This document shows, in pieces, positions 1 to 9,899 of a stretch of DNA of 64,000 nt. This DNA comes from Diplolepis rosae (Eukaryota > Arthropoda > Insecta > Hymenoptera > Diplolepididae), in the NCBI GenBank assembly GCA_030998225.1, contig JAPYXD010000581.1:186001-250000 (forward strand), in the 5' to 3' direction. A program made the position numbers and the translations under genes. Each line of letters opens with the position of its first letter. Position 1 is the stretch's first letter. The notes under the pieces are model-generated. The model was not told where the DNA came from, did no database searches, and saw nothing but the letters and a program-made list of their open reading frames with translations.

Positions 1-59
1 TGTTTTTGGAAATATCAAAGAAAGAAAGGTAATATCCTAAATGATAAATTTGGTGATTT

Positions 60-320
60 TAAATTTGTCGTCTGCTTCGCGCCACTTTGACACGAAGTCG
101 ACAGAAACATAATTTTCGATCTTGGCTCAACAGACGAAAGCGTGAAATCGAAGCGAGGAAGTGGGGGACACACCGACACGGCGCGCTTGATTGGGTAGCT
201 GCGCGTGCAGCTCAGCGGTCGGTGGGGGTACTCACGTGAGTAGCTGCGGGGAGAGTACCCCTCCGAACGCCACGGTAAGGGCGCTGCGGCGTAGCGCGTA
301 CGTACGGTTCGTTACATATT
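60..320. other. GC-rich non-coding island with palindromes
   Basis: This stretch is much richer in G and C than the surrounding DNA and has no convincing reading frame. It contains the perfect 12-bp palindrome ACTCACGTGAGT at 230-241, with a central CACGTG E-box core, and a short inverted pair GTAGCTGC/GCAGCT near 196-213. TACGTACGG followed by GTTAC at about 300-315 is echoed by GTTACGTACGGC near 1250. That pair might mark the two ends of an old element, but I could not define termini or a target duplication. It could equally be a promoter-like CpG-rich island. Confidence 0.3.
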
Positions 321-450
321 TATAAATTCAGTGTTTTATTATCATTGTGAAAAACTCAGGGCCCATAGACCTGACAATTGACAATGTACCCACAAAGAAA
401 AATAAATTATCAGTCTTTACCAACATGGTATAATCAGCTAACCGCCTTCC

Positions 451-771
451 TTACATCCATAAATCCAAACTACCCTCGCCTTTTGCTCGGGACGTAACAT
501 ACTCGATTGGCCTATTTCTCGAAAAAGAGATATTTGGATTTATTTCAGAGCTACCTTCAAAATCTTTGATTGATTGGTAAAAATGCGCGTCCTCAAACAA
601 TTGAGTTTCGTTATAATAAAAGTCTTCCGAATTGATTTCACCGATGTCTTCATTTTCTAATACTTCATTTTCTGGTTTAGACTCACCACTACTCCAAGCT
701 TCAGTTTTAGCCATTTCATGGAAGATAAAAGTATGATACACTGTTCGATCAATAGTGAAGAAAAATGACAA
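451..771 (-). CDS. Small acidic ORF, unrecognised
   Basis: An open frame of 106 codons. An internal methionine (MAKTEAW...) is a plausible alternative start, giving an acidic 87-residue peptide rich in Glu and Ser. No domain, signal peptide or membrane segment is recognised. A GT near the end (after AAAGGCGAGG on the minus strand) could be a splice donor, so this could be a first exon or a leftover of a transposon ORF. Length and composition are compatible with chance. Function is not assigned. Confidence 0.2.
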   Translation of the reverse strand: MSFFFTIDRTVYHTFIFHEMAKTEAWSSGESKPENEVLENEDIGEINSEDFYYNETQLFEDAHFYQSIKDFEGSSEINPNISFSRNRPIEYVTSRAKGEGSLDLWM

Positions 772-1438
772 TAGTCAAAATTATATACATACTGTGAAAA
801 TCCTGGAGAATAATGAATTATGAATGTAAAGTAGCAATCTGCAACATATCATGAATTTATAGAAGTGGATGAGTAAAAAATTCATTTCACTACAGAAAAA
901 AAAACCGAGTGCTAATCCTCTTGTAGATACTAATAAATCAATTTTTTGACACTGAAGTATTTTAGAAGATGAGATGAGTTTTTGCGATATGTGATGATAC
1001 TTGTTTCGTACTCAGTGCATCAACAACAAAGATGTACCAACTCCCAGACCGAAATAGCAAAAAAAAAAATTTCGCGTTCACGTCGTTGATCTTAGATCAT
1101 GCTGAGAATGAATGCCGGAGTATTTTATGTAAAATTATAAGAAAATTTGGAAAAGTAAAAGTTTGCTAGTAACAGAGAGTTACTAGTAAACGTAGCCGGT
1201 GGAGAACAGCGCGAAAGACCGATATCCCACCGCTGCCACCATCAATTTGTTACGTACGGCTATTATTAATTTAAATAAAATGCATAAAAAGTAAAAAAAC
1301 AATTACCCTTAATATATTTTATTCATTAGTATAATGAGTACGCGGAGGTTATCCAAACTACCGAATTTAGTTAATATTTTAAATATTAATAATTTAATAA
1401 TAATAATTTAATAATTTAGCTAAATTCGTTTATTATTA
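772..1438. other. AT-rich intergenic DNA
   Basis: No gene is seen. The stretch from about 1370 to 1435 is almost pure A/T with AATAATTTAATAATTT repeats. A short GC-richer patch at 1190-1255 includes GTTACGTACGGC, similar to a motif near 305. Confidence 0.4.
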
Positions 1439-2400
1439 TGTGTGGTCGCTGGTCTTCTCCTCTCGGACTGGGAGTGTATTCTACACGCCTACGCTTATCA
1501 CTTTTAATTTTGAAAGAAAGAAAAGGGGAAAGGTGCTTCAAATAAGTTTGAATCAAGCTGCTAAAATTCATATACATAAAAAGAGAGAATTTACTTTTAG
1601 GGAAAATAAAACAACCAAATTCTAGTTCCTTAATCCTACCGGATGTCCTGGAGCAAAAGCAAAGAAGGAGAATACGTTCTGGCTGCTGAGGTCCTGGAGA
1701 TCCGGGCCAAATTCGATTTAAGATTGTCGTGGTTCCAAAAAAAACCACCCGTGTCCTTACGCGACTCACTCGCGCACACACCCTTTTTCTTTACTTGGAC
1801 CTTATAGTTTTAAGGTGAGAAAGAGATGGATAGCTTTGAACCAGAAGGGAGGCAGTACTTTTAAATTGCCTGTCCTTCGCCATTCCTGTCTCACAATAAA
1901 CCTATTTCTGGTTATAAGGAAATAACTCCTCTTTGTTTTGAGATTCGACGAGATGTATATTTCCTTAACTAGTTAGTATTTAACTAGCTAGGTTTTCAAC
2001 GCCAGGCTGTACACGCACAGTTAAATCTCGCGGCTAACCGACCACAGACGCACTCAAAATATTATTTCAGCGCGAAGCGTAGTGGTAAAAATTTTACTTG
2101 TATAATTTTTTAGCGCGACAACCCCGTGAAGGGCTTTCGTCGGAGGAAAGATTTTAGAAGTATTTACGTCCGCCCAAGTACAATCCCCAATTTGTGGCCC
2201 TGGCTAGGCCTTTTTACGAATCTAAGTCAAGTATCCAGGTGATAGGACGTACTTGTTCCGAACCGCGGACGGGCAAAGTATAAAAACTACATTCTCTACT
2301 GTCCGAGTAGTTCTGGTTAGTACCAGGTTACTCGAGTAACTGCGAATTTTGATTTCTATTTGATTCGTTTTATAGACTTGTATCGATGATGCTTAGGTGG
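1439..2400 (+). promoter_or_regulatory. Intergenic DNA with a possible TATA box at 2279-2286
   Basis: No gene is recognised. The GC content is moderately higher than its surroundings. TATAAAAA at 2279-2286 sits just downstream of a GC-rich patch (ACCGCGGACGGGC), an arrangement seen in core promoters. It is about 700 bases upstream of the proposed first exon of the serine protease homolog on the same strand, so it may be that gene's promoter with a long leader. It may equally be chance or an old LTR. There is no direct evidence of transcription. Confidence 0.2.
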
Positions 2401-2994
2401 GGCATCTTGATGATTTTGGGATTTTTCTGGGTGGCCTGATTTTTGCAAGGAATTCATGCTTACCGGTAGTTTTGCAATTACCGATTGCCTAACTACTTGG
2501 TAGCCTACTTGTTATTACTTGTTGCCAAGTGAAGTTTGTGATGAAATGGTTATTTCTGACATAGTTGAAATTTTTTGATCATATTTCATGATACCAATAA
2601 ATCAAATATCGATATAAAATAATTAAATCGATTCCGTTGATTATTAATTTTGAATCCTGACACCTTAAATATTTTTCATAGTTAGAAAAAACAATGGTTC
2701 AGATCCTTTTCAGAAATATCGTCTGCACTGGCTATGGTAATTAGCAGCTATCCAAGTTTGTTTTATAGTATTTATAGTTTATAAAAGCACCGTAGTGCTT
2801 ATGCTTTTAACAAAAACATAAATAGGAAATTCGGAAGGGGATATAGGGAAAAGTATAGAATAACTAGGTGGAAACTATTTGGAAACTATGGAAAAACTAA
2901 ACATCATTGATACTTGTGTTTGAGGGATTTTCCACGTTTTGAGTCAGATTTTAATATATTCTTCTCTCACAACGTAGCCAGGTAGAGCCGAAAA

Positions 2995-5900
2995 ATGACT
3001 ATGTGTGCTAGCGTACTATTTTTGAATATTTTGATTCTTGAATTTATTTTTTTAACACTTGCGTTCTCCTTCTTGCTTTTACCTTCCAGTAATCTGAATC
3101 CTGTGCCAATTTATAATATTTTCCTACAGTTTACATTTATTTAGAAACAGTATGAATGAAAATTTTGAAGAGTTCGCGTTGTTTTCTAGTTCTAAGTTAT
3201 ATATATGTATATATATTTGAACTATAATATAGTATAATTTAGAATTTATACAAACCAAAATGTGCGATTATATTAATTCGTACAGATATTCACGCGTTAG
3301 TTTTATTATTTACATTAATAATCTAAAACAATATAATATAACCCAGAATATAGAAATATAACACATGTGATTATATAAGTGCCCACAGATATTTACCTAT
3401 TAGTTTTCGTCATTTATATTTATAATGATCCTGCCTTTATTCCAATTTTAGTTTTAATTTCGAATTAATTTGGTAAATTATTACTCAGGTAAAATTTGTT
3501 GGAATACTGTTAGAAATTTCTGTATTAAACTTTCATCGCATATGATAGAAGTTTGTTTTTCAGTAGCGCATATTAAATTCGAAATAGTTTCTTCTTAAGA
3601 AGAATACATCTTTTATCTTCAATTTTAATATACTTTATGCATATATTTTAATAATGCTAACATTGAATTTGATATATTTTGATTGAAAAGTTATTTAATT
3701 TAATATGAATGTATACCAATTTTTCATGACATACAATTGTATTGACTTTGATCTACCATTTGTATGTTTAAGTACATCAAAATCAATAGCATCTTAACGA
3801 CGAAGTTATATAATAATAATTTTAAGCTAATAACTATTTGGCTTAAAGTAGCAAGATTGGGAATTTCCTTCCTGAACTAACTATTTTTTAAAGTCTTCGA
3901 CCCGAGCAATGATGTGCTGCATCAGCGGTCTCGTCAAGGTGCTCGGGTTACGGGCGCTTCAAGTGACATACAAATTTAATTAATGATTTATTATTACGAA
4001 TTTTTGGAAAAATTCCGCCGCCTTGATACGCTCGTAACATAGACTTTCTCAGGCAGATCACCTAAGAAGGTTTTTCATCTGTGTTTATATGTTGAAGAAA
4101 CTTATTAGAATTTTATTTTGTAAAGGGAAATCGTACACTTTTCTCTTTACGACATTAAACGGATAATTCGAAATTAATGAAGATAGTTCTTATTCTTCCT
4201 CCCGTAAATGACCCCCAGGATAGAGATATATTATAAAAACAGTATAAGAGAGTAAATTAATGTTACAATATATAATAGAAAAATCTGTTGTTACAACGCA
4301 AAAAAGGCTTAAAAAATGCTCTAATTTTAAGAAAGTTTTCTTGTGCCCGGCTAACGAAGTCCTCCTTTCTTTTTGAGTATTGATGTGGTATATCAAATGC
4401 ATTACAATCGGATAGTTTTTTGAAAGATATCGTGACGTTAAACATCAACGGGTACTAAATTTTGTTATTTATGTACACGTTAAAGGGTCAACTTTATGAG
4501 TTAAGAGTCCTTTATTTGTTGCAGAATCAAGTGTCACACTATTAGAGAGTAAAGTAGTATATACTATACATCCAAATACTTGTGATATTGATACTTATGA
4601 AGTCCTTAATGCAACACAATTCAAATTCGTGGTTTCTATCGGATGGAAATTGAGTGGAAATTCGAACAAGTTTCTTCATAGATGTTTGGGAATCATGTTT
4701 TCCCCAAGGCACGCTATAACTCTGAAAGAATGTGTTCCATATGGGTAATTGAATTTATAAATGACTACATTACATTAATGACGTAAATAATTATGTTTTG
4801 TTGTGTTCAAAATTATGGTATATCTCGTGTTAAGTTAATCTGCAATTATTGATACGGGAAAGTTTTTATGTTAACTTAGGATTAGTCGGCTTTAATATTT
4901 TATAAAAAAAATAATAAAGCAAAAATTGATATTTTTAATAGACAAAAATGTTTTTTTTCCAAGATGTAGAGCTTCTCTTACTTTAGTGTTCTGTCTGTCT
5001 ATTACGTTCGAGGGTTTACATTTTCTGGATTTAAATAATTGTTTGTATTAATTTGCTCAGGTTTTTAATTATTTTGCTTTGATTAGAATTATTTTTCTAT
5101 TGCTTGTATTTGAAAAATGTGATTTTCGTTTTTCTTCAAGATAAAGAAAAGTAAATCTTACTCTAAAGAAACCTAAACCAATTTTCCTTAATATAACAAA
5201 TACCATCATGTAATTTCGGATATGTAAATTACAGGTATCGTATTGAAGACAATCCTAATGCTAAATTATATGTTAATTTGCAAAGAAGTGCAAATGTTAA
5301 TATAAATGATAGAATCCTCATTGACGAATCTAAACCTGTTGGTGGTAGAACAAATATGCTTGCATTTATAACGGTAAGGAACATTAAAAAAGATAGAAGA
5401 AAGCAGGGGTGTTAATAAAGCTGCTTTTTGGCCTCCAACCAATTGAGATCAAATTATGTTAGATTGTTTCTCTGAATGGGACTCACAAGCCCCTACAATG
5501 ATTTTCCGAACGAGTGTTTCGTTAAGGAGAAAACACGGGCTTTATGATAGTGTTTCTGCGCAAACTTAAGATTTGTCAATTTCTAAAGAAGTTGCTCGAA
5601 AATGTGCTTTAATTAAGCATCTTAGGATAATCTTTTTATTACTTAAATTCCGACAAACGTACATCTCAACCGGTTGAGGGCCAAAAACAGCCTGATTGAC
5701 ACCCCTCCTTTAAACATCTTTGGAAGCATGTGAATTTTATTCGATAATTCTAATTATTTTGGACACATTTATGTAAAAAAATTTTACTTTTGGTTGAAGA
5801 GATGGATGGAGTATTACATGCTCTTGAGGAGTACATTTGAAATAATCATGCTGTCATTTGTATAAATTCTTAATAATGAAGTGAAAACAATAATTTTGTT

Positions 5901-7857
5901 GGTATTTTTGCACAAGAATTGTTATGTTAATTCAATCAAATGTTTTTAAGTACTTTTATAAAAATAAAGAAATTTCTTTGTTTGCATACAAATTTTGTGT
6001 TAGCATAGTAAAATTATTGTTAGTTTAAAAAAATAGTTTTGGTTGCTTGACAACGAATGAAGAAACTCATTTCTCAGCAATTCAATGACGCATAGGTAAA
6101 ACAAAAGTTCAAATTCACATCGATTTCAGGTTAAAGATTTGCTGTAATAGAAAATAAATTTTCTTAGTTGAACGTTAATCTTAAAAGTGTTAAATCACAA
6201 TTTTAACTTCTATCTGGGCAGATCAATAGATAAAAAAGTATCTATCCTACTACATAGGGTAAAAAGTCTGCGGCCTCATATAGAGATTGCGTGACTATCT
6301 CAAAATGTTTATGTTTATGCAGTAGTACCCACCTTTACTACCCTTCAGTCAAAATTTTATGACATTCTGACAATCTGTTTACGAGTTACAGTGATCAGAG
6401 TGACGCTACTTTTGCTGTTCGAGAAAAAATGTATTCCAAGGAATTTCGTGTTTCGATTAAACATTGTTTTTTAATGAAAAAAAATTAAACGTGGTCGTAC
6501 ATCCACCGATGATGTTGAACGTTTAGGTTGTCCAAATGAGGCAGTTACTGAAGAAAATATCAAAAAAGTCCATCGTATTTTTTTGGATGATCGAAAAATT
6601 AAAGTGAGTCAGATAGCTGACATGGTGGAGATATTAACAGAATCCATTTACCATATTTTATATGAATACTTGGGTATGACAAAACAGTGCTCGAGGGTGC
6701 CGCATTCTCTAACAAACGACCAGAAGCATCAACGTGTTGATGATTTGAAACATGCTTTGACGTTATTTCAGCGTAATCAAACAGACTTTTTGCGTCGATT
6801 CGTAACAATTGAAGAAAAATGGATTCATTATTACACACTGGAGTCCAAAAGATAGTCTCAAGAGTGTTTGCAAGCGGGTGAAAACCGAAGGAAGTGCCCA
6901 AAGACACAAACCTTGACGAACAAGGTTATGGCTAGTATTTTTTGGAATGCGCATGACATAATATTCATTTACTATTTGGGAAAAGGAATAACAATAATAA
7001 ACGAATCGGATTATTCTATAGAATTAAAATGTTAGAAGGACATTAGAAGAAGTGCATTTCGCTTCAAGGAGATTATATTGAAGAATAAAAATTATTTCAC
7101 ATGCAAAAATTAGTTTTTTCAGTAGTAGGTCGCGGACTTTTTACCCCATGTAGTACATCTACTTCCAGATCTTAACATTTTCATTTATTTTCTTTATCTT
7201 TTAAGCGTTTTCATCCTCCATAATCAAAAGATTATATTAATGAATATTATTTAAAAAAAAAAAATCTTTTCAGCTTAAAGATACTTATTTCTCAGTAAAT
7301 CAATGATACATAAAACATCAGGTATAAAGTATTAATAATATTACACTGTAAGTTGTAAAGAATGAATTTTTGTTTTAGTTGGTGAAATGCATACCTTCTA
7401 CAGCGGAACAAGTACCTTTTTTGCTAATATCCGATTTTCCAGATTTTCGAAATAAAAGAGATGTATGTGTAGATAGCATGATCGGATGGAACAATATAGA
7501 AGCGGGTATTCCTATGTCATTAGGACGACCTTTTGTAAAGATCCCTGTTTCCGTAACGGATGCTTCAAGATGTAAGGCAGATCTACAGATGGGTCAGTTT
7601 TGTGTCAAACTGATGCACAAGGAACAGAAAATTAACTTGGTTATTACTTATATTATCGCAGGATTAAAGAATCATGTGAAAATCAATAATTGTTATTATA
7701 ATTATAATTTTCATTGCAGGAAGACTACGGCAGTCCTGTTTTGTGTGAAGGAAAGCTTGTTGGAATAATTATTCTTATAAAAGAAGATTGTGCACTTGCT
7801 GTAAGTGTTTGGACAAATAAAATTTTTGTAAATGTTCCATCAATTGGATCAGGGTAA
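2995..7857 (+). CDS. Serine protease homolog lacking all three catalytic residues, five exons
   Basis: Proposed exons are 2995-3088, 4525-4744, 5235-5373, 7379-7639 and 7720-7857 (852 bases, 283 residues). Splice phases are compatible throughout (1, 2, 0, 0). Exon 1 encodes a very hydrophobic leader ending in SFLLLPS, apparently a signal peptide; it is the least certain exon. Exon 2 gives the FKFVVSIG strand start and a C...LGIMFSPRHAITLKEC segment, which corresponds to the trypsin CGGSL...TAAHC region with His replaced by Glu100. Exon 3 ends TNMLAFIT, where NDIALL is expected, so the Asp position is Met146. Exon 5 starts EDYGSPVLC, matching GDSGGP with Ser replaced by Tyr241, and ends with the usual late VxVWTNKIFVNV helix-strand. 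It is therefore a secreted trypsin-fold pseudoprotease, or a decayed protease. The donor at 7640 (GTTATT) is weak. Two transposons lie in its introns. Confidence 0.72.
3089..4524 (+). other. Proposed intron 1 of the serine protease homolog
   Basis: AT-rich DNA with no coding signal. It contains a TATATATGTATATATAT run near 3197-3216. A GC-rich 49-base segment at 3900-3948 can close a perfect 9-bp stem (ACCCGAGCA with TGCTCGGGT) and holds an inner GATG/CATC hairpin. Confidence 0.35.
5404..5707. mobile_element. MITE in intron 3 of the serine protease homolog
   Basis: About 300 bases bounded by imperfect inverted repeats. The left end reads GGGGTGTTAATAAAGCTG followed by a TTTTTGGCC...CAACC...TTGAGAT block. 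The reverse complement of the right end (5655-5707) matches it closely (GGGGTGTCAATCAGGCTG). There is no coding capacity, so it is a non-autonomous DNA element. The superfamily is not clear because the target duplication is not obvious. Confidence 0.7.
6250..7153 (+). mobile_element. Deleted mariner element in intron 3 of the serine protease homolog
   Basis: The inverted termini begin CTACAT(A/G)GGGTAAAAAGTC and are flanked by TA on both sides (6248-6249 and 7154-7155), the normal Tc1/mariner target duplication. It is 904 bp long against about 1.3 kb for a full mariner. Coding remnants start at the ATG at 6429 (MYSKEFRVSIKHCFLM), lose part of the first helix-turn-helix, and continue through GRTSTDDVERLGCPNEAV and DRKIKVSQIADMV to VTIEEKWIHYY. 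In that last motif the first catalytic Asp is replaced by Glu. The segment that would carry the second and third Asp is missing. The copy is inactive. Confidence 0.85.
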
Positions 7858-8040
7858 AGTACATCACTGGCTGGATGAAGCACATCATATCAAATAAGGC
7901 GAATTGAATAGCATTCAGGAGATAGTTAACAAAATGTTGATATAAGGACGATTGCATGAATCAAATAAGTTTCCGCCGTTTTTCATAAAAAATTGGGCAC
8001 TTATTGTGAAAGAACAGAATCTTGTGTTTTATTCGAAGTA

Positions 8041-8215
8041 TTATCTATCGTATTGTTCTTCTTGCGTTTGGCACAAATTTTGATCCAATAATGCTTCTAG
8101 TTCTGCGTCTTCGTACACTTTCGGCTTTCCGCTACGTTCTTTGTCTTCGATGTCAAATTCGCCGTTCATAAACTTTTGAAACCACTCACGACAACTTCTC
8201 TTACTTAAAAGAGTT
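8041..8215 (-). pseudogene. Mariner transposase fragment (N-terminal helix-turn-helix)
   Basis: The minus strand reads SKRSCREWFQKFMNGEFDIE, then a DKERSGKPKVYEDAELEAL-type stretch to a stop at 8041. This is the characteristic second helix-turn-helix and linker of mariner transposases (CREWFQ...NGDFD-ED, followed by EDAELEALLDQ). No termini or catalytic domain are visible nearby, so it is an orphan fragment just downstream of the serine protease homolog. Confidence 0.8.
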
Positions 8216-8782
8216 CGTTTATTTTTTTTTGAATTCTTAATATTAGTTATGGTTAATTAAATGAACTCAAAGGGTTTATATTATTCAGAAAACATTTATT
8301 CAGTAAATTGGCGAACAATATTATACATAAATAAATATTTAACAGTCTTTAGAATTCTATGACTTAAGGTGAAATCAGTCTTTTATAATCTTAACCGCAT
8401 TTATAATTTCCCTATTTGGTCTTGGAGCCTATGCATTTATTGGTTGTGGACCAAACTAAAACTATACAGTCTTTATAGAGAGGCAGATCTATCTTAACAA
8501 TTGCTAAATGGCGCTTCTTCTCGCGAGCTTCGCTATCTAATGGCTTCTTTAATTATTTTATAAATCACAATCGTTTTATCTAGTGAGCAATTACCCAAAG
8601 AATAGTTTATAACAATTATTTCAACTCAAAGAGCTAATATGGTAACTGTTCTTTAAATTCTTAATACTAGTTTCGCTATAACACAGGTATATCTTATTGC
8701 AAATTATTTTATAGATGCATTTAACGATCCTAAGAGTTTGATTAATTCTTCTTCATAAGCAAGAATATTAGGTGCAGATACA
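8216..8782. other. AT-rich intergenic DNA
   Basis: No gene, repeat or termini recognised. Confidence 0.4.
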
Positions 8783-9256
8783 CTTCAGTCATGTGCTCAA
8801 TAGGAGCCAATATAGCGGGGTCAATTCCCCTTTTTGCTCTTTTCTAAGAAAATATTTATTATAATCAATAACGAATGATAAAGCTACTAATAAATAAACT
8901 AAGTTTACTTGGCCATCCAGATGATGTGCACAAGCATTAACAAAACTGTAAGCTTTATCTTTATTAATCGAAGTTTGGAGTAATTACTTCTTAAATTATT
9001 AATAAGTTAATAAATGTTTAATTATTTCTTTTGTAAACTCAATACTGTTAAGCAATTTTGCCAAATATGCAGATTAAATACTTATATGCACAAGTGCATT
9101 TCAGTCGAGTGCTCAATAGGAGCCAATATGGCGGGGTTAGTTCCCCTTTAAGATATTTTCTAAGAAAATATTTGTTTAGCAACAATGATAAAGTTATTAA
9201 TGAATAAGCTAAGTTTACTTGGCCATCCAGATGATGTGCACAAGCATTAATAAAAA
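8783..9256 (+). repeat. Spaced direct duplication of a ~160-bp unit
   Basis: Two diverged copies lie about 312 bases apart, at about 8783-8945 and 9098-9256. Each carries, in order, CAGTC.(T/A)GTGCTCAATAGG, the AGGAGCCAATATNGCG motif, a GGGG(T)...CCCC mini-hairpin, TTTTCTAAGAAAATATTT, and finally GGCCATCCAGATGATGTGCA. No open frame is preserved. The copies differ most between these blocks, so the blocks may be the constrained parts. This forms the upstream portion of the structured RNA candidate described at 9505-9970. Confidence 0.7.
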
Positions 9257-9434
9257 ATTTATAAATTTTCTACTTTATCAATTGATGCTAAGAGACTATT
9301 ATTTTAAATCATGGACGTGTATTGGTCGTTGCTTACATAGGAGCCAATATGGCGTCTCACGGACAATCTATCGCGTTTCGTGTCGACGGTATCCCACTTA
9401 AGTATATATTAACGCACTTAAGAGCCAATATGGC
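8802..9434 (+). repeat. Four dispersed copies of an AGGAGCCAATATGGCG motif
   Basis: The copies start at 8802, 9118, 9339 and about 9420. The core GAGCCAATAT is invariant and is followed by (G/A)GCG. The first two lie in the duplicated 160-bp units; the last two are in otherwise different sequence. That makes simple duplication an incomplete explanation. GCC-AATAT-GGC can form a minimal hairpin. Function is unknown; a protein- or RNA-binding site within a transcript is one possibility. Confidence 0.55.
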
Positions 9435-9504
9435 GACTATCCAGATACCTATTGCTATCGATCGCGAATCTTTATCCTATACCATGCCTTTAATTTGCTA
9501 CCTA

Positions 9505-9541
9505 GCCTCTCTAGAGCCTGGTGCAGCGTACCTAGAGAGGT
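9505..9541 (+). other. Hairpin 1 of the loop-conserved array
   Basis: Stem 9505-9514 pairs with 9532-9541 (CCUCUCUAG with CUAGAGAGG, plus an outer G-U). The loop at 9515-9531 is AGCCUGGUGCAGCGUAC. Confidence 0.65.
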
Positions 9542-9550
9542 ATCCTACAG

Positions 9551-9595
9551 AACCACTTTTCTAGAGCCTGGGGCAGCGTACCTAGAGAGGTGGTT
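9551..9595 (+). other. Hairpin 2 of the loop-conserved array
   Basis: A 14-bp stem, 9551-9564 with 9582-9595 (AACCACUUUUCUAG with CUAGAGAGGUGGUU), is fully paired when G-U is allowed. The loop at 9565-9581 is AGCCUGGGGCAGCGUAC. Confidence 0.65.
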
Positions 9596-9606
9596 TTTTG
9601 ATCATA

Positions 9607-9647
9607 CACCTCCGCTAGAGCCTGAGGCAGCGTACCTAGCGGCTGTG
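9607..9647 (+). other. Hairpin 3 of the loop-conserved array
   Basis: CCGCUAG (9612-9618) pairs with CUAGCGG (9636-9642). After a 2x2 internal loop, CAC (9607-9609) pairs with GUG (9645-9647). The loop at 9619-9635 is AGCCUGAGGCAGCGUAC, the only copy with A at the second G of CUGG. Confidence 0.6.
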
Positions 9648-9661
9648 TTGTTAAATTAATT

Positions 9662-9702
9662 ATTGTTTTCTGGAGCCTGGAGCAGCGTACCCAAAAAACA
9701 AT
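9662..9702 (+). other. Hairpin 4 of the loop-conserved array
   Basis: AUUGUUUUCUGG (9662-9673) pairs with CCAAAAAACAAU (9691-9702), 11 of 12 positions. The loop at 9674-9690 is AGCCUGGAGCAGCGUAC. The stem sequence is unrelated to hairpins 1-3. Confidence 0.65.
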
Positions 9703-9722
9703 TTGACATCTCAAAAAATTAA

Positions 9723-9764
9723 AGAGTGGTCTGGAGCCTGGGGCAGCGTACCCAGAGTCACTCT
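9723..9764 (+). other. Hairpin 5 of the loop-conserved array
   Basis: UCUGG/CCAGA and AGAGUG/CACUCU are separated by a small internal loop (left arm 9723-9734, right arm 9752-9764). The loop at 9735-9751 is AGCCUGGGGCAGCGUAC, identical to hairpin 2. Confidence 0.65.
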
Positions 9765-9786
9765 ACAACATAATTACCAATGCTCT

Positions 9787-9817
9787 CTTCGGTGGTTGTT
9801 TCTTTATTTCACCGAAG
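9787..9817 (+). other. 8-bp hairpin downstream of the array
   Basis: CUUCGGUG (9787-9794) pairs perfectly with CACCGAAG (9810-9817) over a 15-base U-rich loop. It lacks the conserved loop of the preceding five hairpins. Confidence 0.5.
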
Positions 9818-9825
9818 GTGTATGA

Positions 9826-9886
9826 AGTACTCCAGTTGTCGCTGACTGTAGTGGCGATGGGTGGTGGAACCCTAGCTGGAGATACT
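9826..9886 (+). other. Predicted three-way junction A
   Basis: The outer stem pairs AGUA-CUCCAG (9826-9835) with CUGGAG-a-UACU (9876-9886, one bulged A). It encloses two hairpins. One is a 9-bp stem GUUGUCGCU (9835-9843; the first G is shared with the outer stem) with AGUGGCGAU (9850-9858). The other is GGGU (9859-9862) with ACCC (9869-9872). Pairing was found by eye and not scored for energy. Confidence 0.45.
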
Positions 9887-9899
9887 GCTGAGAGTTATG

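Larger units (their letters stand above)
9505..9764 (+). ncRNA. Array of five hairpins sharing one 17-nt loop (structured RNA candidate)
   Basis: Five consecutive inverted repeats, with loops starting at 9515, 9565, 9619, 9674 and 9735, each enclose a 17-nt loop of consensus AGCCUGGNGCAGCGUAC. The stems are 10 to 14 bp and differ in sequence: GCCUCUCUAG, AACCACUUUUCUAG, CAC-CCGCUAG, AUUGUUUUCUGG and AGAGUG-UCUGG. Each is complementary to its own right arm, with many compensatory differences and G-U pairs. Only the innermost two or three bases of the stem and the loop are shared. That pattern is expected of an RNA whose loop is bound by something, not of a decaying DNA repeat. No frame is conserved across the array. 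I know no family with this loop. The strand given assumes the reading in which G-U pairs help. Confidence 0.6.

Noticed and set aside
4177..4203. ATG with MKIVLILPP followed by GTAAAT as first exon of the protease homolog
   Set aside because: The donor leaves phase 0, incompatible with the phase-1 start needed at 4525; the exon at 2995-3088 fits the phase.
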